Shown: positions 1 through 8,405 of the stretch, one piece after another | How positions within the stretch are numbered: position 1 is the first letter of the stretch | How the letters are laid out: each line of letters starts with the position of its first letter | From: Bacteroidales bacterium | GTDB taxonomy: Bacteria > Bacteroidota > Bacteroidia > Bacteroidales > UBA7960 | Length of the DNA: 26,057 nucleotides | Direction: 5' to 3' | NCBI GenBank assembly: GCA_003554665.1 | Contig: PWGY01000138.1 | Coordinates: forward strand, 1-26,057 | Made by a program: the position numbers and the translations under genes | The notes under the pieces: generated by a model | Seen by the model: the letters and a program-made list of their open reading frames with translations, nothing else | Database searches by the model: none | What the model was told of the DNA's origin: nothing

Positions 1-1
1 C

Positions 2-814
<813 letters not shown>

Positions 815-817
815 CTC

Positions 818-842
818 CTGTAAGACGCCAATCTGTAAGACG
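818..842. repeat. Short tandem repeat of a decamer
   Basis: CTGTAAGACG occurs at 818-827 and again at 833-842, a 15-bp period, directly after the GAPDH stop codon and just before the large inverted repeat. No function can be assigned; it may be slippage-derived. Confidence 0.5.
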
Positions 843-847
843 TCTAA

Positions 848-915
848 ATAACGAAACTGCCCCGTAACCCTGTCCGGTCAATGGAATTCAAAGGGTTACG
901 GGGCAGTTTCGTTAT
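848..915. repeat. Perfect 24-bp inverted repeat downstream of gap
   Basis: The left arm at 848-871 and the right arm at 892-915 are exact reverse complements over 24 bases, separated by a 20-base loop (872-891). The core is CTGCCCCGTAACCCT paired with its complement. It would form a very stable hairpin in the gap transcript, so it may end transcription or protect the mRNA 3' end. No T-run follows the right arm, so it is not a textbook intrinsic terminator. It could also be a small repetitive element of the REP or MITE kind; no other copy was noticed in the window. Confidence 0.85.
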
Positions 916-919
916 ATCT

Positions 920-936
920 ACGGGGCAGTTTCATTA
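920..936. repeat. Third, partial copy of the inverted-repeat arm
   Basis: The 17 bases here match 898-914 of the right arm at 16 of 17 positions (ACGGGGCAGTTTC followed by ATTA instead of GTTA), a direct repeat at 22-bp distance. The left arm at 848-871 could therefore pair either with 892-915 or, less perfectly, with this copy. Confidence 0.75.
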
Positions 937-1108
937 ATCTCCGTGTATGTGGTCACGTAAGATACAGGTTGTCATCCCCGGGTACGGACAGCATCTTTTC
1001 AGTGACAGCCGGCATCACCATTGATACTGGCAGCACCCCGTCAGGTATAACCGGCATCATTCTCTTTCGTATAATTGGCATATTATTTATTGATCAGAGT
1101 GGGCTCCC
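937..1108. other. Non-coding remainder of the gap between gap and the YrbL-like gene
   Basis: The whole gap between the two stop codons is 294 bp (815-1108); this is the part beyond the repeat arms. It contains a weak direct repeat, GTATAACCGGCAT and GTATAATTGGCAT around 1045-1085, and a short open frame from 969 that reads into the 3' end of the opposing gene. I see no promoter, RNA gene or credible protein in it. Confidence 0.45.
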
Positions 1109-1711
1109 TCATCGGCTGGAGCCGGAACCATTTTGCAACGAAGAACTGGCCCGGAAACGCTTTTCAAACCTCCTGTAACACCGGAAAAATTTTCTTCGCT
1201 TTTCAGAGGGCAGCAATAAATTGAACTGCATCGGAAAGGCTTTCCACCCCAAATGTTTATAATCGATGATGATCGGCTTCCATTCAGTCTCAGACAATCG
1301 TTGCACAAAAATATTGGTACCGATCTGGAAAGTATCAAAGAACCAAATTTTGTGTTTATCCAGCAAAGAAACAACCCTTTCAACTTCTTTCCAGAACAGT
1401 TCATTGGAAACCTTTCCATAGTCGCATACAGGTCTGGAGTGGGTGCCGTCAAAATCCACGGGGCGCCCCGTAACCAGACAATCATCTGAGGCCTCAATAA
1501 TGGGGTTAAAGTATTCTTTAAGTTCAGCAGGAAGGCTATTATAGGTCTTTAATTCCTCATGATTCATGCGGCGGCGCAGGAAGATCACCTGCAGTTTTTG
1601 CCGAAGCCCCAATCCGGACTTCAGTCTTTTTATACAAAGACCCGGCTCCCCCACAACGGCGAAACACTCCCTGAAATTCCCCTCTCCTATTTTATCACCG
1701 GGTTTTAACAT
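1109..1711 (-). CDS. YrbL family protein (kinase-like fold)
   Basis: A 200-residue protein resembling the PhoP-regulated YrbL family of Proteobacteria, whose fold resembles protein kinases but whose function is not established. Visible are a glycine-rich N-terminus (KIGEGNFRECFA), a following lysine in LCIKRLK like the ATP-binding lysine, and a C-terminal block NIFVQRL..WKPIIIDYKHLG that lines up with the NILCHRI..VIPVVCDNIG block I recall from E. coli YrbL. The tail is basic and serine-rich. I chose the ATG at 1709-1711 over an in-frame start at 1849 because homology begins there and a -7 element (TATTTTTG, minus strand, 1735-1742) lies 24 bp upstream of it. It is a single gene, divergent from pepE. 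Catalytic activity is not shown by the sequence. Confidence 0.8.
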   Translation of the reverse strand: MLKPGDKIGEGNFRECFAVVGEPGLCIKRLKSGLGLRQKLQVIFLRRRMNHEELKTYNSLPAELKEYFNPIIEASDDCLVTGRPVDFDGTHSRPVCDYGKVSNELFWKEVERVVSLLDKHKIWFFDTFQIGTNIFVQRLSETEWKPIIIDYKHLGWKAFPMQFNLLLPSEKRRKFFRCYRRFEKRFRASSSLQNGSGSSR

Positions 1712-1734
1712 GAACAGGAAATTAACCACGTTTC

Positions 1735-1742
1735 CAAAAATA
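1735..1742 (-). promoter_or_regulatory. Candidate -7 element for the YrbL-like gene
   Basis: Read on the minus strand this is TATTTTTG, matching the Bacteroidota -7 consensus TAnnTTTG, 24 bp before the ATG at 1711. No clear -33 TTG was found at the expected distance, and the region is A/T-rich, so chance is possible. Confidence 0.4.
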
Positions 1743-1886
1743 CAATTTTTTTCTTTATGGGTTTTCTGCATTATTGCACTGGTTAAAGCATACCGGATTA
1801 CTGAAACCAGGAATGATCCTGTAAAGTGCCGGTTGCTGAAGCAAAACAAAAAATTGTCCGAACAAGGTCAGCTACAATTTTTCTTA

Positions 1887-1894
1887 TAACTTTG
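1887..1894 (+). promoter_or_regulatory. Candidate -7 element for the pepE cluster
   Basis: TAACTTTG matches the Bacteroidota consensus TAnnTTTG and lies 68 bp before the pepE ATG at 1963. It is the only match I found on this strand in the divergent gap. A -33 TTG at the usual spacing is not evident. Confidence 0.5.
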
Positions 1895-1962
1895 GAGGTT
1901 TAAAGGATGCCCGGGGCATCATTATTTCAGATTCATTTTGAAAACCTGATAACAACAGAAAT

Positions 1963-2673
1963 ATGGCAAAAAGACTCTTATTAATCAGCAATTCAACAAA
2001 TTACGGCGAAGAATATCTGGACTACACCAAAAGCGAGATCAGCAGCTTTCTGGGTAAAGAGATCAGTGAAGTTCTGTTTATTCCGTATGCCGGAGTTAGT
2101 ATTTCCTGGGATGATTATACCACCAAGGTAGGGAATGTCTTTCAGAAACTGGGCTATGAAGTAAAATCCATACACACAGCCGAGAACCCCATTGAAGCCA
2201 TTGAAAACGCCCAGGCTGTAGTGGTGGGTGGAGGCAATACCTTCAATCTGGTGGACGTCATGCATAAACTGGGGCTCATGGAAGCCATCAGGCAGAAAGT
2301 GATTGCAGGAACTCCCTATATCGGATGGAGTGCGGGTAGCAATGTGGCCTGTCCGTCTATTAAAACCACCAATGATATGCCGATTGTCCAGCCTGCCAGT
2401 TTTGAAACCCTGGGGCTTGTCAATTTTCAGATCAACCCTCATTATACGGATTCCAACATCCCGAATCACAACGGAGAAACCCGTGAGCAAAGGATCAGGG
2501 AGTTTCTGATCGCCAATCCCGAAACCCTTGTGGTGGGGCTAAAAGAGGGAACCATGCTTCGAATCGAAAGCGAAGACATTCGTTATATCGGATCCAAAAC
2601 AATCAAGGTATTCCGCAAAGACGAGCCGACACTGGAGTTCGACAAAAATGCCCCACTTGACTTCTTAAAATAG
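1963..2673 (+). CDS. pepE: Peptidase E (alpha-aspartyl dipeptidase), family S51
   Basis: Cytosolic serine dipeptidase that splits peptides with N-terminal aspartate, such as Asp-Leu, supplying amino acids from peptides. The 236-residue length fits the family (about 230). Visible are GGGNTF (89-94), the nucleophile elbow GWSAGS with Ser123, His160 in INPHY and Glu195 in LKEGT, which together match the Ser-His-Glu triad of Salmonella PepE. The N-terminus RLLLISNST is typical, and the ATG is preceded by an A-rich leader (AACAGAAAT) instead of a Shine-Dalgarno sequence. It is the first gene of a plus-strand cluster; the next gene begins 18 bp after its stop. Confidence 0.95.
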   Translation: MAKRLLLISNSTNYGEEYLDYTKSEISSFLGKEISEVLFIPYAGVSISWDDYTTKVGNVFQKLGYEVKSIHTAENPIEAIENAQAVVVGGGNTFNLVDVMHKLGLMEAIRQKVIAGTPYIGWSAGSNVACPSIKTTNDMPIVQPASFETLGLVNFQINPHYTDSNIPNHNGETREQRIREFLIANPETLVVGLKEGTMLRIESEDIRYIGSKTIKVFRKDEPTLEFDKNAPLDFLK

Positions 2674-2691
2674 TTTTTCAACTTTCAGCCA

Positions 2692-3894
2692 ATGAAAAAA
2701 TTATCTGTTTTTACAGCATTCGTTGCAATGCTGCTGATTACAGCCTGTGGCAGCCAGGTTTCGTTACAAAGCGGACATGTCAGCGACATGGATCCGGATG
2801 ATACAGGCAAACGCATGTATTACTCCCTGCCACGCACCGTTGTCGCCATAGATGTAGAGGTTACCCAAACAGTGAAAAAACCGGGACCTTATGCAGCTTA
2901 TGCGGAGAGATACCTGGGCCTTGATGATGTTATTTTCGCTCCGGAGATCAATTATGAAGTCAGCAAAGTATCAATCAACGGATATGCTGAGCCTGATCCG
3001 GAACACGTTTACTACGTGGTTTTTCCAAAGGATGGAGATGAAAAAGAGTCCTTCTACCTTTCACTGACTGAAGAGGGATTAATTGCCAGCGTGAACCGTG
3101 AATTCGACACCGAAGAGTTTCAGTTTGGCCTCAGTGAAAGTACCGATTACGGCTACTTTGGCAGCGATGCCACATTTAACTATTTCATTGACACCAACCT
3201 CAAGGAACAGGTGGATACTGTCATCGAACATGTTCGCATGGATACCATTACCGTGCAGCGGCAAACACTCAGACGCAGTTGGGTAGAAAAGGGTGAAGAG
3301 TTGAGAGCCAGCGAAGTAGCTGAATATATTTTGGAGATCCGGGAAAAAAAGTTTGACCTAATCAGTGGTTTCCAGGAGATCAACTATTCGAAAGAAGCCC
3401 TGGAATATATGTATTCCGAAATGGACAAGCTGGAAAGTGACTACCTCGACCTGTTCACAGGAATCACAGCATCCCAGACCATCAATTTCAGGTTTATCCA
3501 CACCCCGGAAAAAGACCAGACAGATACCCGCCATACCCTGTTCCGTTTCTCCCAGGATGAAGGGGTTTTACCGGCACATGATGATGAAGGGGGGGTACCT
3601 GTTACTATTGCCTACCAGAGAAGCCATGCCACTGACGATCTAAAAAATCAGACCGGGGAAACCAGACAGGAAAGACGAAGAAGTGCGGCCGGGTTTCATT
3701 ATCGCATACCCGAGTATGCCAATCTGCTGATTTATACCGGCACCGAAAAAAGAGCGGAAGCCCGCATGCAGATCAACCAGTTTGGTATTGTAACCAACCT
3801 GCCCCCCGGAAAATCCACCATTGAATTTTACCCCAATACCGGCTCCATAAAATCGATCGGAAATCTGAAAGGGCAAGAGGATGACAACGATTGA
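2692..3894 (+). CDS. DUF4831 family lipoprotein
   Basis: A 400-residue exported protein of unknown function. It starts with a lipoprotein signal peptide whose lipobox LITAC puts the acylated cysteine at residue 19, so it should be anchored in a membrane facing the periplasm or cell surface. After residue 45 the text MYYSLPRTVVAIDVEV and the general layout match the Bacteroidota DUF4831 family as I remember it, where a YYxLPKT-like motif opens the domain. There are no transmembrane helices after the signal peptide and no catalytic motif I recognise. It is 18 bp downstream of pepE and probably co-transcribed. No role follows from the neighbours. Confidence 0.85.
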   Translation: MKKLSVFTAFVAMLLITACGSQVSLQSGHVSDMDPDDTGKRMYYSLPRTVVAIDVEVTQTVKKPGPYAAYAERYLGLDDVIFAPEINYEVSKVSINGYAEPDPEHVYYVVFPKDGDEKESFYLSLTEEGLIASVNREFDTEEFQFGLSESTDYGYFGSDATFNYFIDTNLKEQVDTVIEHVRMDTITVQRQTLRRSWVEKGEELRASEVAEYILEIREKKFDLISGFQEINYSKEALEYMYSEMDKLESDYLDLFTGITASQTINFRFIHTPEKDQTDTRHTLFRFSQDEGVLPAHDDEGGVPVTIAYQRSHATDDLKNQTGETRQERRRSAAGFHYRIPEYANLLIYTGTEKRAEARMQINQFGIVTNLPPGKSTIEFYPNTGSIKSIGNLKGQEDDND

Positions 3895-3954
3895 TATGCT
3901 AAATCAGCAAACAAGCTGTTTTGATTTTTCGAAAAAAATCAAATAACAGAAAAT

Positions 3955-4710
3955 ATGCAGTACTTTATCATTACAGGCGCAAGCAAGGGCCTTGGAGAGG
4001 CTCTGGCCATTGAATTGCTAAAAGAAGGACGTCATTTACTTTGCATATCACGCCATGAAAGTGACAGGCTCAAAAAACTGGCCGCAGCAAAAAACACTTT
4101 GCTGGATTTCTTTTCTTTTGATCTTTCCCGGACAGGGCAAATCCCGGAGCTTTGCGGGCAACTTTTTAAACAAATTGACGCCCGGGCTGCCAGCGGACTG
4201 TTTCTTGTCAACAATGCAGGAGTTATTCAGCCAGTAGGACGGGTGGAGGATTGCCGGCCGGAAGAAGTGGACTTTCATTTGCGGGTAAACCTTCTGGCTC
4301 CCATGCTGCTTGCCGCAGAATTTATCCGTCGAAGCCGAAAAATGGCCATAGAAAAAAGAATACTGAATATCTCTTCCGGAGCAGCAACAAATCCTTATTA
4401 CGGATGGAGCAGTTATTGTACGGCAAAGGCAGGGCTTGACATGTTTGGCCAGTGTATTGCTGCCGAGCAGGAACCCGGACCGGGCCAGGTAAAAACCATG
4501 GCTGTTGCACCGGGGATCATTGATACAGACATGCAAACAACCATTCGCGGTACAGATGAACGTGCCTTCATTCACCGTGATAAATTCGTGGAACTCAAAG
4601 AAAGCGGCCAACTCACCCCTCCCGCCAGTGCAGGGAAAAAACTTGCACAAATCTTATTGTCAGACAGGTTCGAAGACGGTGCCATTAAAGATATCAGGGA
4701 CAGCTATTAA
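3955..4710 (+). CDS. Short-chain dehydrogenase/reductase, benzil/sepiapterin reductase-like
   Basis: A 251-residue NAD(P)-dependent oxidoreductase of the classical SDR superfamily. It has the cofactor-binding TGASKGLG (7-14), NNAG (86-89), the structural Asn112, the catalytic serine around 140-141 in NISSGAA, and the YxxxK pair Tyr154 and Lys158. The pattern ITGASKGLGEALA and the overall length resemble the (S)-benzoin-forming benzil reductase (YueD) and sepiapterin reductase branch. Arg33 after the second strand (ISRH) hints at NADP preference. The substrate is unknown. The GNAT-nitrilase gene starts only 5 bp after the stop, so the two are almost certainly co-transcribed; a 60-bp gap separates this gene from the lipoprotein gene upstream. 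Confidence 0.9.
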   Translation: MQYFIITGASKGLGEALAIELLKEGRHLLCISRHESDRLKKLAAAKNTLLDFFSFDLSRTGQIPELCGQLFKQIDARAASGLFLVNNAGVIQPVGRVEDCRPEEVDFHLRVNLLAPMLLAAEFIRRSRKMAIEKRILNISSGAATNPYYGWSSYCTAKAGLDMFGQCIAAEQEPGPGQVKTMAVAPGIIDTDMQTTIRGTDERAFIHRDKFVELKESGQLTPPASAGKKLAQILLSDRFEDGAIKDIRDSY

Positions 4711-4715
4711 AAACA

Positions 4716-6281
4716 ATGGACAAGATAGACCTCCAGGAATTTGAGTTTCAGCTCAATATCAGAAATCTGCGCATTGAAGACTTTGAGCAGCTGGTCAATA
4801 TGCAGAAAATATGCTTCCCCGGCATGGAAGTTTGGAGCCGGGAGAACATAGAAAACCAGTTAACCCGTTTCCCGGATGGTCAAATAGTGATTGAGATTGA
4901 CGGCAGGGTGGTGGCATCTTCCGGAAGCCTGATCATCGACTCTGAAGATTTTGACATGAATATGTCGTGGGACGAGATCTGCGATTACGGGAACATTGGC
5001 ACCCACAATCCTGAAGGAGACACCCTTTACGGGACAGAAATCATGGTACACCCCGAATTCAGGGGTATGAAGCTGGCCACCAGGCTGTATGAATCCAGAA
5101 AAGACCTGACCAGAAGGTATAACCTCCGAAGGATTGTGATCGGCGGGAGACTGCCCGGTTACAGATCCTACAAAGACAAGCTGAGCATCACTGAATACGT
5201 AGACCGGGTAACCAGCCGGGCCATTTTTGATCCGGTACTGACCCCGCAGTTGTCCAATGGCTTTTCCCTTAAAAAGATCATCAGGCAATACATTGATGAC
5301 GACAGTGAGTCATCCGGCTACGCAACCTATCTGGAATGGACAAACTTTGATTTTCAGGAAGAAAAAGAAAAGCAATTCCTGGCCGCAGCCCCGGTCCGGA
5401 TCTGTGTGGTACAATACCAGATGCGTCCAATCAAAAGCTTTGATGATTTTGCCATTCAATCCGAATATTTCGTGGATGTCGCCTCAGGATATAAAAGTGA
5501 CTTTGTACTGTTCCCGGAAATTTTCACCCTCCAGTTGCTTTCCCTTTTCCCAAAAGAGGAACCGGGCACAGCCGCAAGAAAGATCGGAGAATTCACCGAA
5601 CAGTACCTTGAACTCTTCAGCGAGCTGGCCATCAAGTACAACATCAATATTGTAGCCGGATCCCACTTTACCCCCGAGGGCGACAGCCTGTACAACATCG
5701 CTTATCTGTTCAAAAGAAACGGCGAAATTGGCAAACAGTACAAGCTACACATCACCCCGAATGAAAAAAAATGGTGGGGCGTGCAACCCGGTAACAGCCT
5801 TGAGGTATTTGATACCGACAAGGGTAAAATCTCCATCATGATCTGTTACGACATTGAATTTCCTGAACTGGCAAGAATTGCGGTGGAAAGGGGTACAAGG
5901 CTGATTTTTGTTCCTTTCTGCACTGACGACCGGCAGGGATATCTCAGGGTCAGGTATTGTGCACAGGCCAGATGTGTGGAAAACCAAATTTTTGTGGCCA
6001 TTGCAGGTACAGTCGGAAACCTTCCACAGGTCGACAACATGGACATCCAATATGCCCAGTCAGGAATTTTTACCCCTTCTGATTTTTCTTTTGCAAGGGA
6101 TGCGATTGCCGGAGAATGCACACCCAATGTGGAAACCGTGATCATCAACGATATTGACCTGGAGCTTCTGAAACGACATCGCAACAGGGGCACTGTAACC
6201 AACTGGAACGACCGGCGAACCGACCTGTACAGGATTGTGGCACTGGATCAGCACCAGGGCCCCCATCCCGAAGATCAATAA
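4716..6281 (+). CDS. yhcX: Two-domain GNAT acetyltransferase-carbon-nitrogen hydrolase (YhcX type)
   Basis: A 521-residue natural fusion. Residues about 15-170 form a GNAT N-acetyltransferase-like domain with the acetyl-CoA-binding stretch around 110-126 (MVHPEFRGMKLATRL). Residues about 226-500 form a nitrilase-superfamily amidase with the complete catalytic set: Glu268 in FPEIF, Lys343 in QYKLHI and Cys377 in MICYDIEFPE. The order and length match the Bacillus subtilis YhcX family (about 513 residues), so this is a known architecture rather than a new fusion. It is presumably cytosolic, since there is no signal peptide. The substrates of both halves are unknown; acylation and deacylation of the same amine is a possible but untested idea. 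It ends the pepE cluster. Confidence 0.92.
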   Translation: MDKIDLQEFEFQLNIRNLRIEDFEQLVNMQKICFPGMEVWSRENIENQLTRFPDGQIVIEIDGRVVASSGSLIIDSEDFDMNMSWDEICDYGNIGTHNPEGDTLYGTEIMVHPEFRGMKLATRLYESRKDLTRRYNLRRIVIGGRLPGYRSYKDKLSITEYVDRVTSRAIFDPVLTPQLSNGFSLKKIIRQYIDDDSESSGYATYLEWTNFDFQEEKEKQFLAAAPVRICVVQYQMRPIKSFDDFAIQSEYFVDVASGYKSDFVLFPEIFTLQLLSLFPKEEPGTAARKIGEFTEQYLELFSELAIKYNINIVAGSHFTPEGDSLYNIAYLFKRNGEIGKQYKLHITPNEKKWWGVQPGNSLEVFDTDKGKISIMICYDIEFPELARIAVERGTRLIFVPFCTDDRQGYLRVRYCAQARCVENQIFVAIAGTVGNLPQVDNMDIQYAQSGIFTPSDFSFARDAIAGECTPNVETVIINDIDLELLKRHRNRGTVTNWNDRRTDLYRIVALDQHQGPHPEDQ

Positions 6282-6337
6282 GTGATTCGACAGCACATCA
6301 CCCAAACCCTTGTTCTGGTCAACGCTGCAATGATTTG

Positions 6338-6370
6338 TGCAACTCTGCCATGTTTATGCAGCTCTGTCAT
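6338..6370. repeat. Degenerate 19-bp tandem repeat
   Basis: TGCAACTCTGCCAT at 6338-6351 and TGCAGCTCTGTCAT at 6357-6370 differ at two of 14 positions and are 19 bp apart. They lie in the gap between convergent genes, which carries further repeats downstream. Confidence 0.55.
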
Positions 6371-6403
6371 AGCCAGTGCAGGTTCTGTGCAGGCTTACCG
6401 AAA

Positions 6404-6457
6404 AAGCAAGGGTTTACCCGTCGCAAAGCAAGGGGCTGCCATTTGAGAAGCAAGGGG
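6404..6457. repeat. Three AAGCAAGGG(G) units at a 22-bp period
   Basis: AAGCAAGGG starts at 6404, 6426 and 6448, exactly 22 bp apart; the second and third copies extend to AAGCAAGGGG. The bases between units are not conserved. It lies between the convergent stop codons at 6281 and 6479. A protein-binding array or a decayed minisatellite would both fit; nothing in the sequence decides. Confidence 0.6.
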
Positions 6458-6478
6458 CGGAACAGTCGATCGATTCGC

Positions 6479-8272
6479 TTACCAGCTATCCATAAAAGAC
6501 TCTTTAAAAAATCTGAACCAGGCTTTCCCCCCGGTCAATTCATCAACCAGCGTTTCAGGTTTCTTGTCAGCCCCGCGGTCATTCTTAAAGAAAAAAGCGG
6601 AAGCCACCCCTGCCTGCCTCTGCAGGTAAGCCGTTTCTTCAGCTGAAACACCCCTGCTTTCAAGTTCTTTCAGCAAATGAATGCTTTGGTGAGGCTGACC
6701 GGCAGCAGCATAATTAAGGGCGGCGGTCCCCAACATATCCGGATTGACTACACCAGAAACAAAATCAAACAACTCCGGATGACTGTCAGCAATACGCCTG
6801 ACTTTTGACAGATACTCATCCCTTCCGTTGGGTTCACCCATCAGGGAGGAAAAATCAGCAAGCACCCTGTAGCGGGTCATTACCCGGAGAAGCAGTTCCA
6901 GCGCTTCTTCAGAAGACCGGACATATTCGGGATGCATTTGCTGATATTCAAGTGCATTTTCAATGTAAGTGGCCGCAAAATCCATGTTGTCATTCCGTAT
7001 TGCCCTGCGTGATACCACCAGAAAAGAACGGTAAATCCCATGATGCGTCCGGATCAATAAATTGCGAAGATCGCCGGGGCATGGATAATTGCCTTTCACA
7101 CGGCTGCAGAACAACTCCACGTGCTCAAGGTTGTCTAATGATGCGGTCAACCTGTCTTCGAAGATCAGTTCAGAAGAGGCCATAAAAAATGAATCCAGCA
7201 CGGTATCTGCCAGCATCAGGGCCTTTTCCTTCCATTCACCCGATGGGTATCCTTTGTCAAAAACTGTTCCCATCCTTTCCAGTGCTGTCTCTTTTTCTCC
7301 TGCATGCATATCCAGCTTCACCAGGGCAAGATGTGATGGAATATGCAAAGGATTGTAGTCCAGAGCGGATTCATAGGCATCCCTTGCATTGTCAGGTGAT
7401 TCAGAATGTGCGATCATTTCACCCCGTTCGTAATACAACTCATCAATCCGGGAAACCGCCTGGTTAAAGTCCCTTCTGAGCAGTGACAACTCCCTGTTTA
7501 ATCGCTCTGACTTCCTTAATATATTTTCCGGATCATGCTGATACAGATCCAGCCATTGTTGAAACGGGGCATGGCGGATATTACCAAGCATTGCCTCCGC
7601 CTCACATAAGCGAAATTCTTCCAGCAACAGGGTTTCGGGGTTGTCAGCTGAAAGCCCTTCTGTCAGCCCCTCTGCTCTTTTCAGCTTTTCCCCTGCTTCA
7701 TAATAAGTTTCCAGGGCAACCCCCCAGTGCTCCAGGTGTTCACGCATCCGGTCATCATACCAAAACCGGTATCCGGACAATTCCACACTCAGGTCACCGG
7801 TCGCCCCATCATAAGGAAATGATACTTCAGCCCAATGGTCAGCGGCAGCAGTTATGTCCACATCCTCAAAAAAATGACCATAAACCTTTTCCCCTTCTGC
7901 ATCTAAAACCTCCAACAGGAAAGATGCCTTGTCAGGGATCAGAATCCGGGCAAGAGAAAAGTCACGATAGCTGACATCTCCGGTCACATAAATACTGTCA
8001 GGAGTTATGACCGCACGGTGGCGATCGGCGGCAATGGGGGAAAGTTCAGCACGAAGCAGGCCACGAAAAGAATATTCTGTATGGACACGAAGCTTGCCAG
8101 ATCCTTTGGCAATGGTTTGCAGTATATCATTGACAATCCTGCCCTGACTGTCGGGGTATGGATCAAAGGAAAAGCCCTTTGAAAAGTCAGGTTCCCCATG
8201 CTCACCGGCATTGATATAGCCACCGCCCAGCATAAGAAACAAAATGGTTGCAAACGTCTGTAACCTGATCAT
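6479..8272 (-). CDS. Exported TPR-like protein of unknown function
   Basis: A 597-residue protein I do not recognise. It starts with a signal peptide (MIRLQTFATILFLMLGG, likely cleaved near INA/GEHG). A beta-rich domain follows to about residue 170 and may include a carbohydrate- or ligand-binding-like sandwich (ILIPDKASFLLEVLDAEG). The rest is mainly helical. Around residues 276-337 it has helix pairs typical of tetratricopeptide repeats (NARDAYESALDYNPLHIPSHLAL). The C-terminus is rich in aromatic residues (KAWFRFFKESFMDSW). An in-frame ATG at 8326 would add 18 residues, but it lies upstream of a good -7 element (8305-8312, minus strand), so the ATG at 8270-8272 is preferred. The protein probably works in the periplasm or cell envelope. 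It is a single gene, divergent from yciO. Confidence 0.75.
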   Translation of the reverse strand: MIRLQTFATILFLMLGGGYINAGEHGEPDFSKGFSFDPYPDSQGRIVNDILQTIAKGSGKLRVHTEYSFRGLLRAELSPIAADRHRAVITPDSIYVTGDVSYRDFSLARILIPDKASFLLEVLDAEGEKVYGHFFEDVDITAAADHWAEVSFPYDGATGDLSVELSGYRFWYDDRMREHLEHWGVALETYYEAGEKLKRAEGLTEGLSADNPETLLLEEFRLCEAEAMLGNIRHAPFQQWLDLYQHDPENILRKSERLNRELSLLRRDFNQAVSRIDELYYERGEMIAHSESPDNARDAYESALDYNPLHIPSHLALVKLDMHAGEKETALERMGTVFDKGYPSGEWKEKALMLADTVLDSFFMASSELIFEDRLTASLDNLEHVELFCSRVKGNYPCPGDLRNLLIRTHHGIYRSFLVVSRRAIRNDNMDFAATYIENALEYQQMHPEYVRSSEEALELLLRVMTRYRVLADFSSLMGEPNGRDEYLSKVRRIADSHPELFDFVSGVVNPDMLGTAALNYAAAGQPHQSIHLLKELESRGVSAEETAYLQRQAGVASAFFFKNDRGADKKPETLVDELTGGKAWFRFFKESFMDSW

Positions 8273-8304
8273 AGTAAAACCCGCAAGTCCATTATTAACC
8301 CCGG

Positions 8305-8312
8305 CAAAGGTA
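8305..8312 (-). promoter_or_regulatory. Candidate -7 element for the exported TPR-like gene
   Basis: Reads TACCTTTG on the minus strand, matching TAnnTTTG, 32 bp before the ATG at 8272. It decides the start choice, because transcripts from here would not include the upstream ATG at 8326. Confidence 0.55.
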
Positions 8313-8368
8313 GCATTTTCTTTCATTGCCGGACAGTACTGCCAGCTGCATTTTCTGCAATAATAGTG

Positions 8369-8376
8369 TATCTTTG
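8369..8376 (+). promoter_or_regulatory. Candidate -7 element for yciO-kdsA
   Basis: TATCTTTG is a close match to the strongest form of the Bacteroidota -7 element. It lies 29 bp before the yciO ATG, and a weak -33-like CTG lies 20 bp upstream at 8346-8348. Confidence 0.6.
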
Positions 8377-8405
8377 TATGGAACTGTTCATTTAATCTGA
8401 TTACT

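Noticed and set aside
969..1178. 69-codon open frame rich in Gly-Ile after the gap hairpin
   Set aside because: It runs into the 3' end of the opposing gene, has no visible promoter, and its apparent repetition comes from short GGCAT DNA repeats.
1566..1889. 107-codon open frame on the plus strand opposite the YrbL-like gene
   Set aside because: It is antisense to a gene with family homology and overlaps its promoter region; the product shows no recognisable domain.
3921..3942. A/T hairpin (9-bp stem, 4-base loop) between the lipoprotein and SDR genes
   Set aside because: The stem is almost only A and T and lies within a run of co-directed genes; too weak to call a terminator.
7483..7974. 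163-codon open frame opposite the exported TPR-like gene
   Set aside because: It lies wholly inside a longer gene with a signal peptide and TPR-like pattern; its product is Pro/His-rich with no domain, as expected of a shadow frame.
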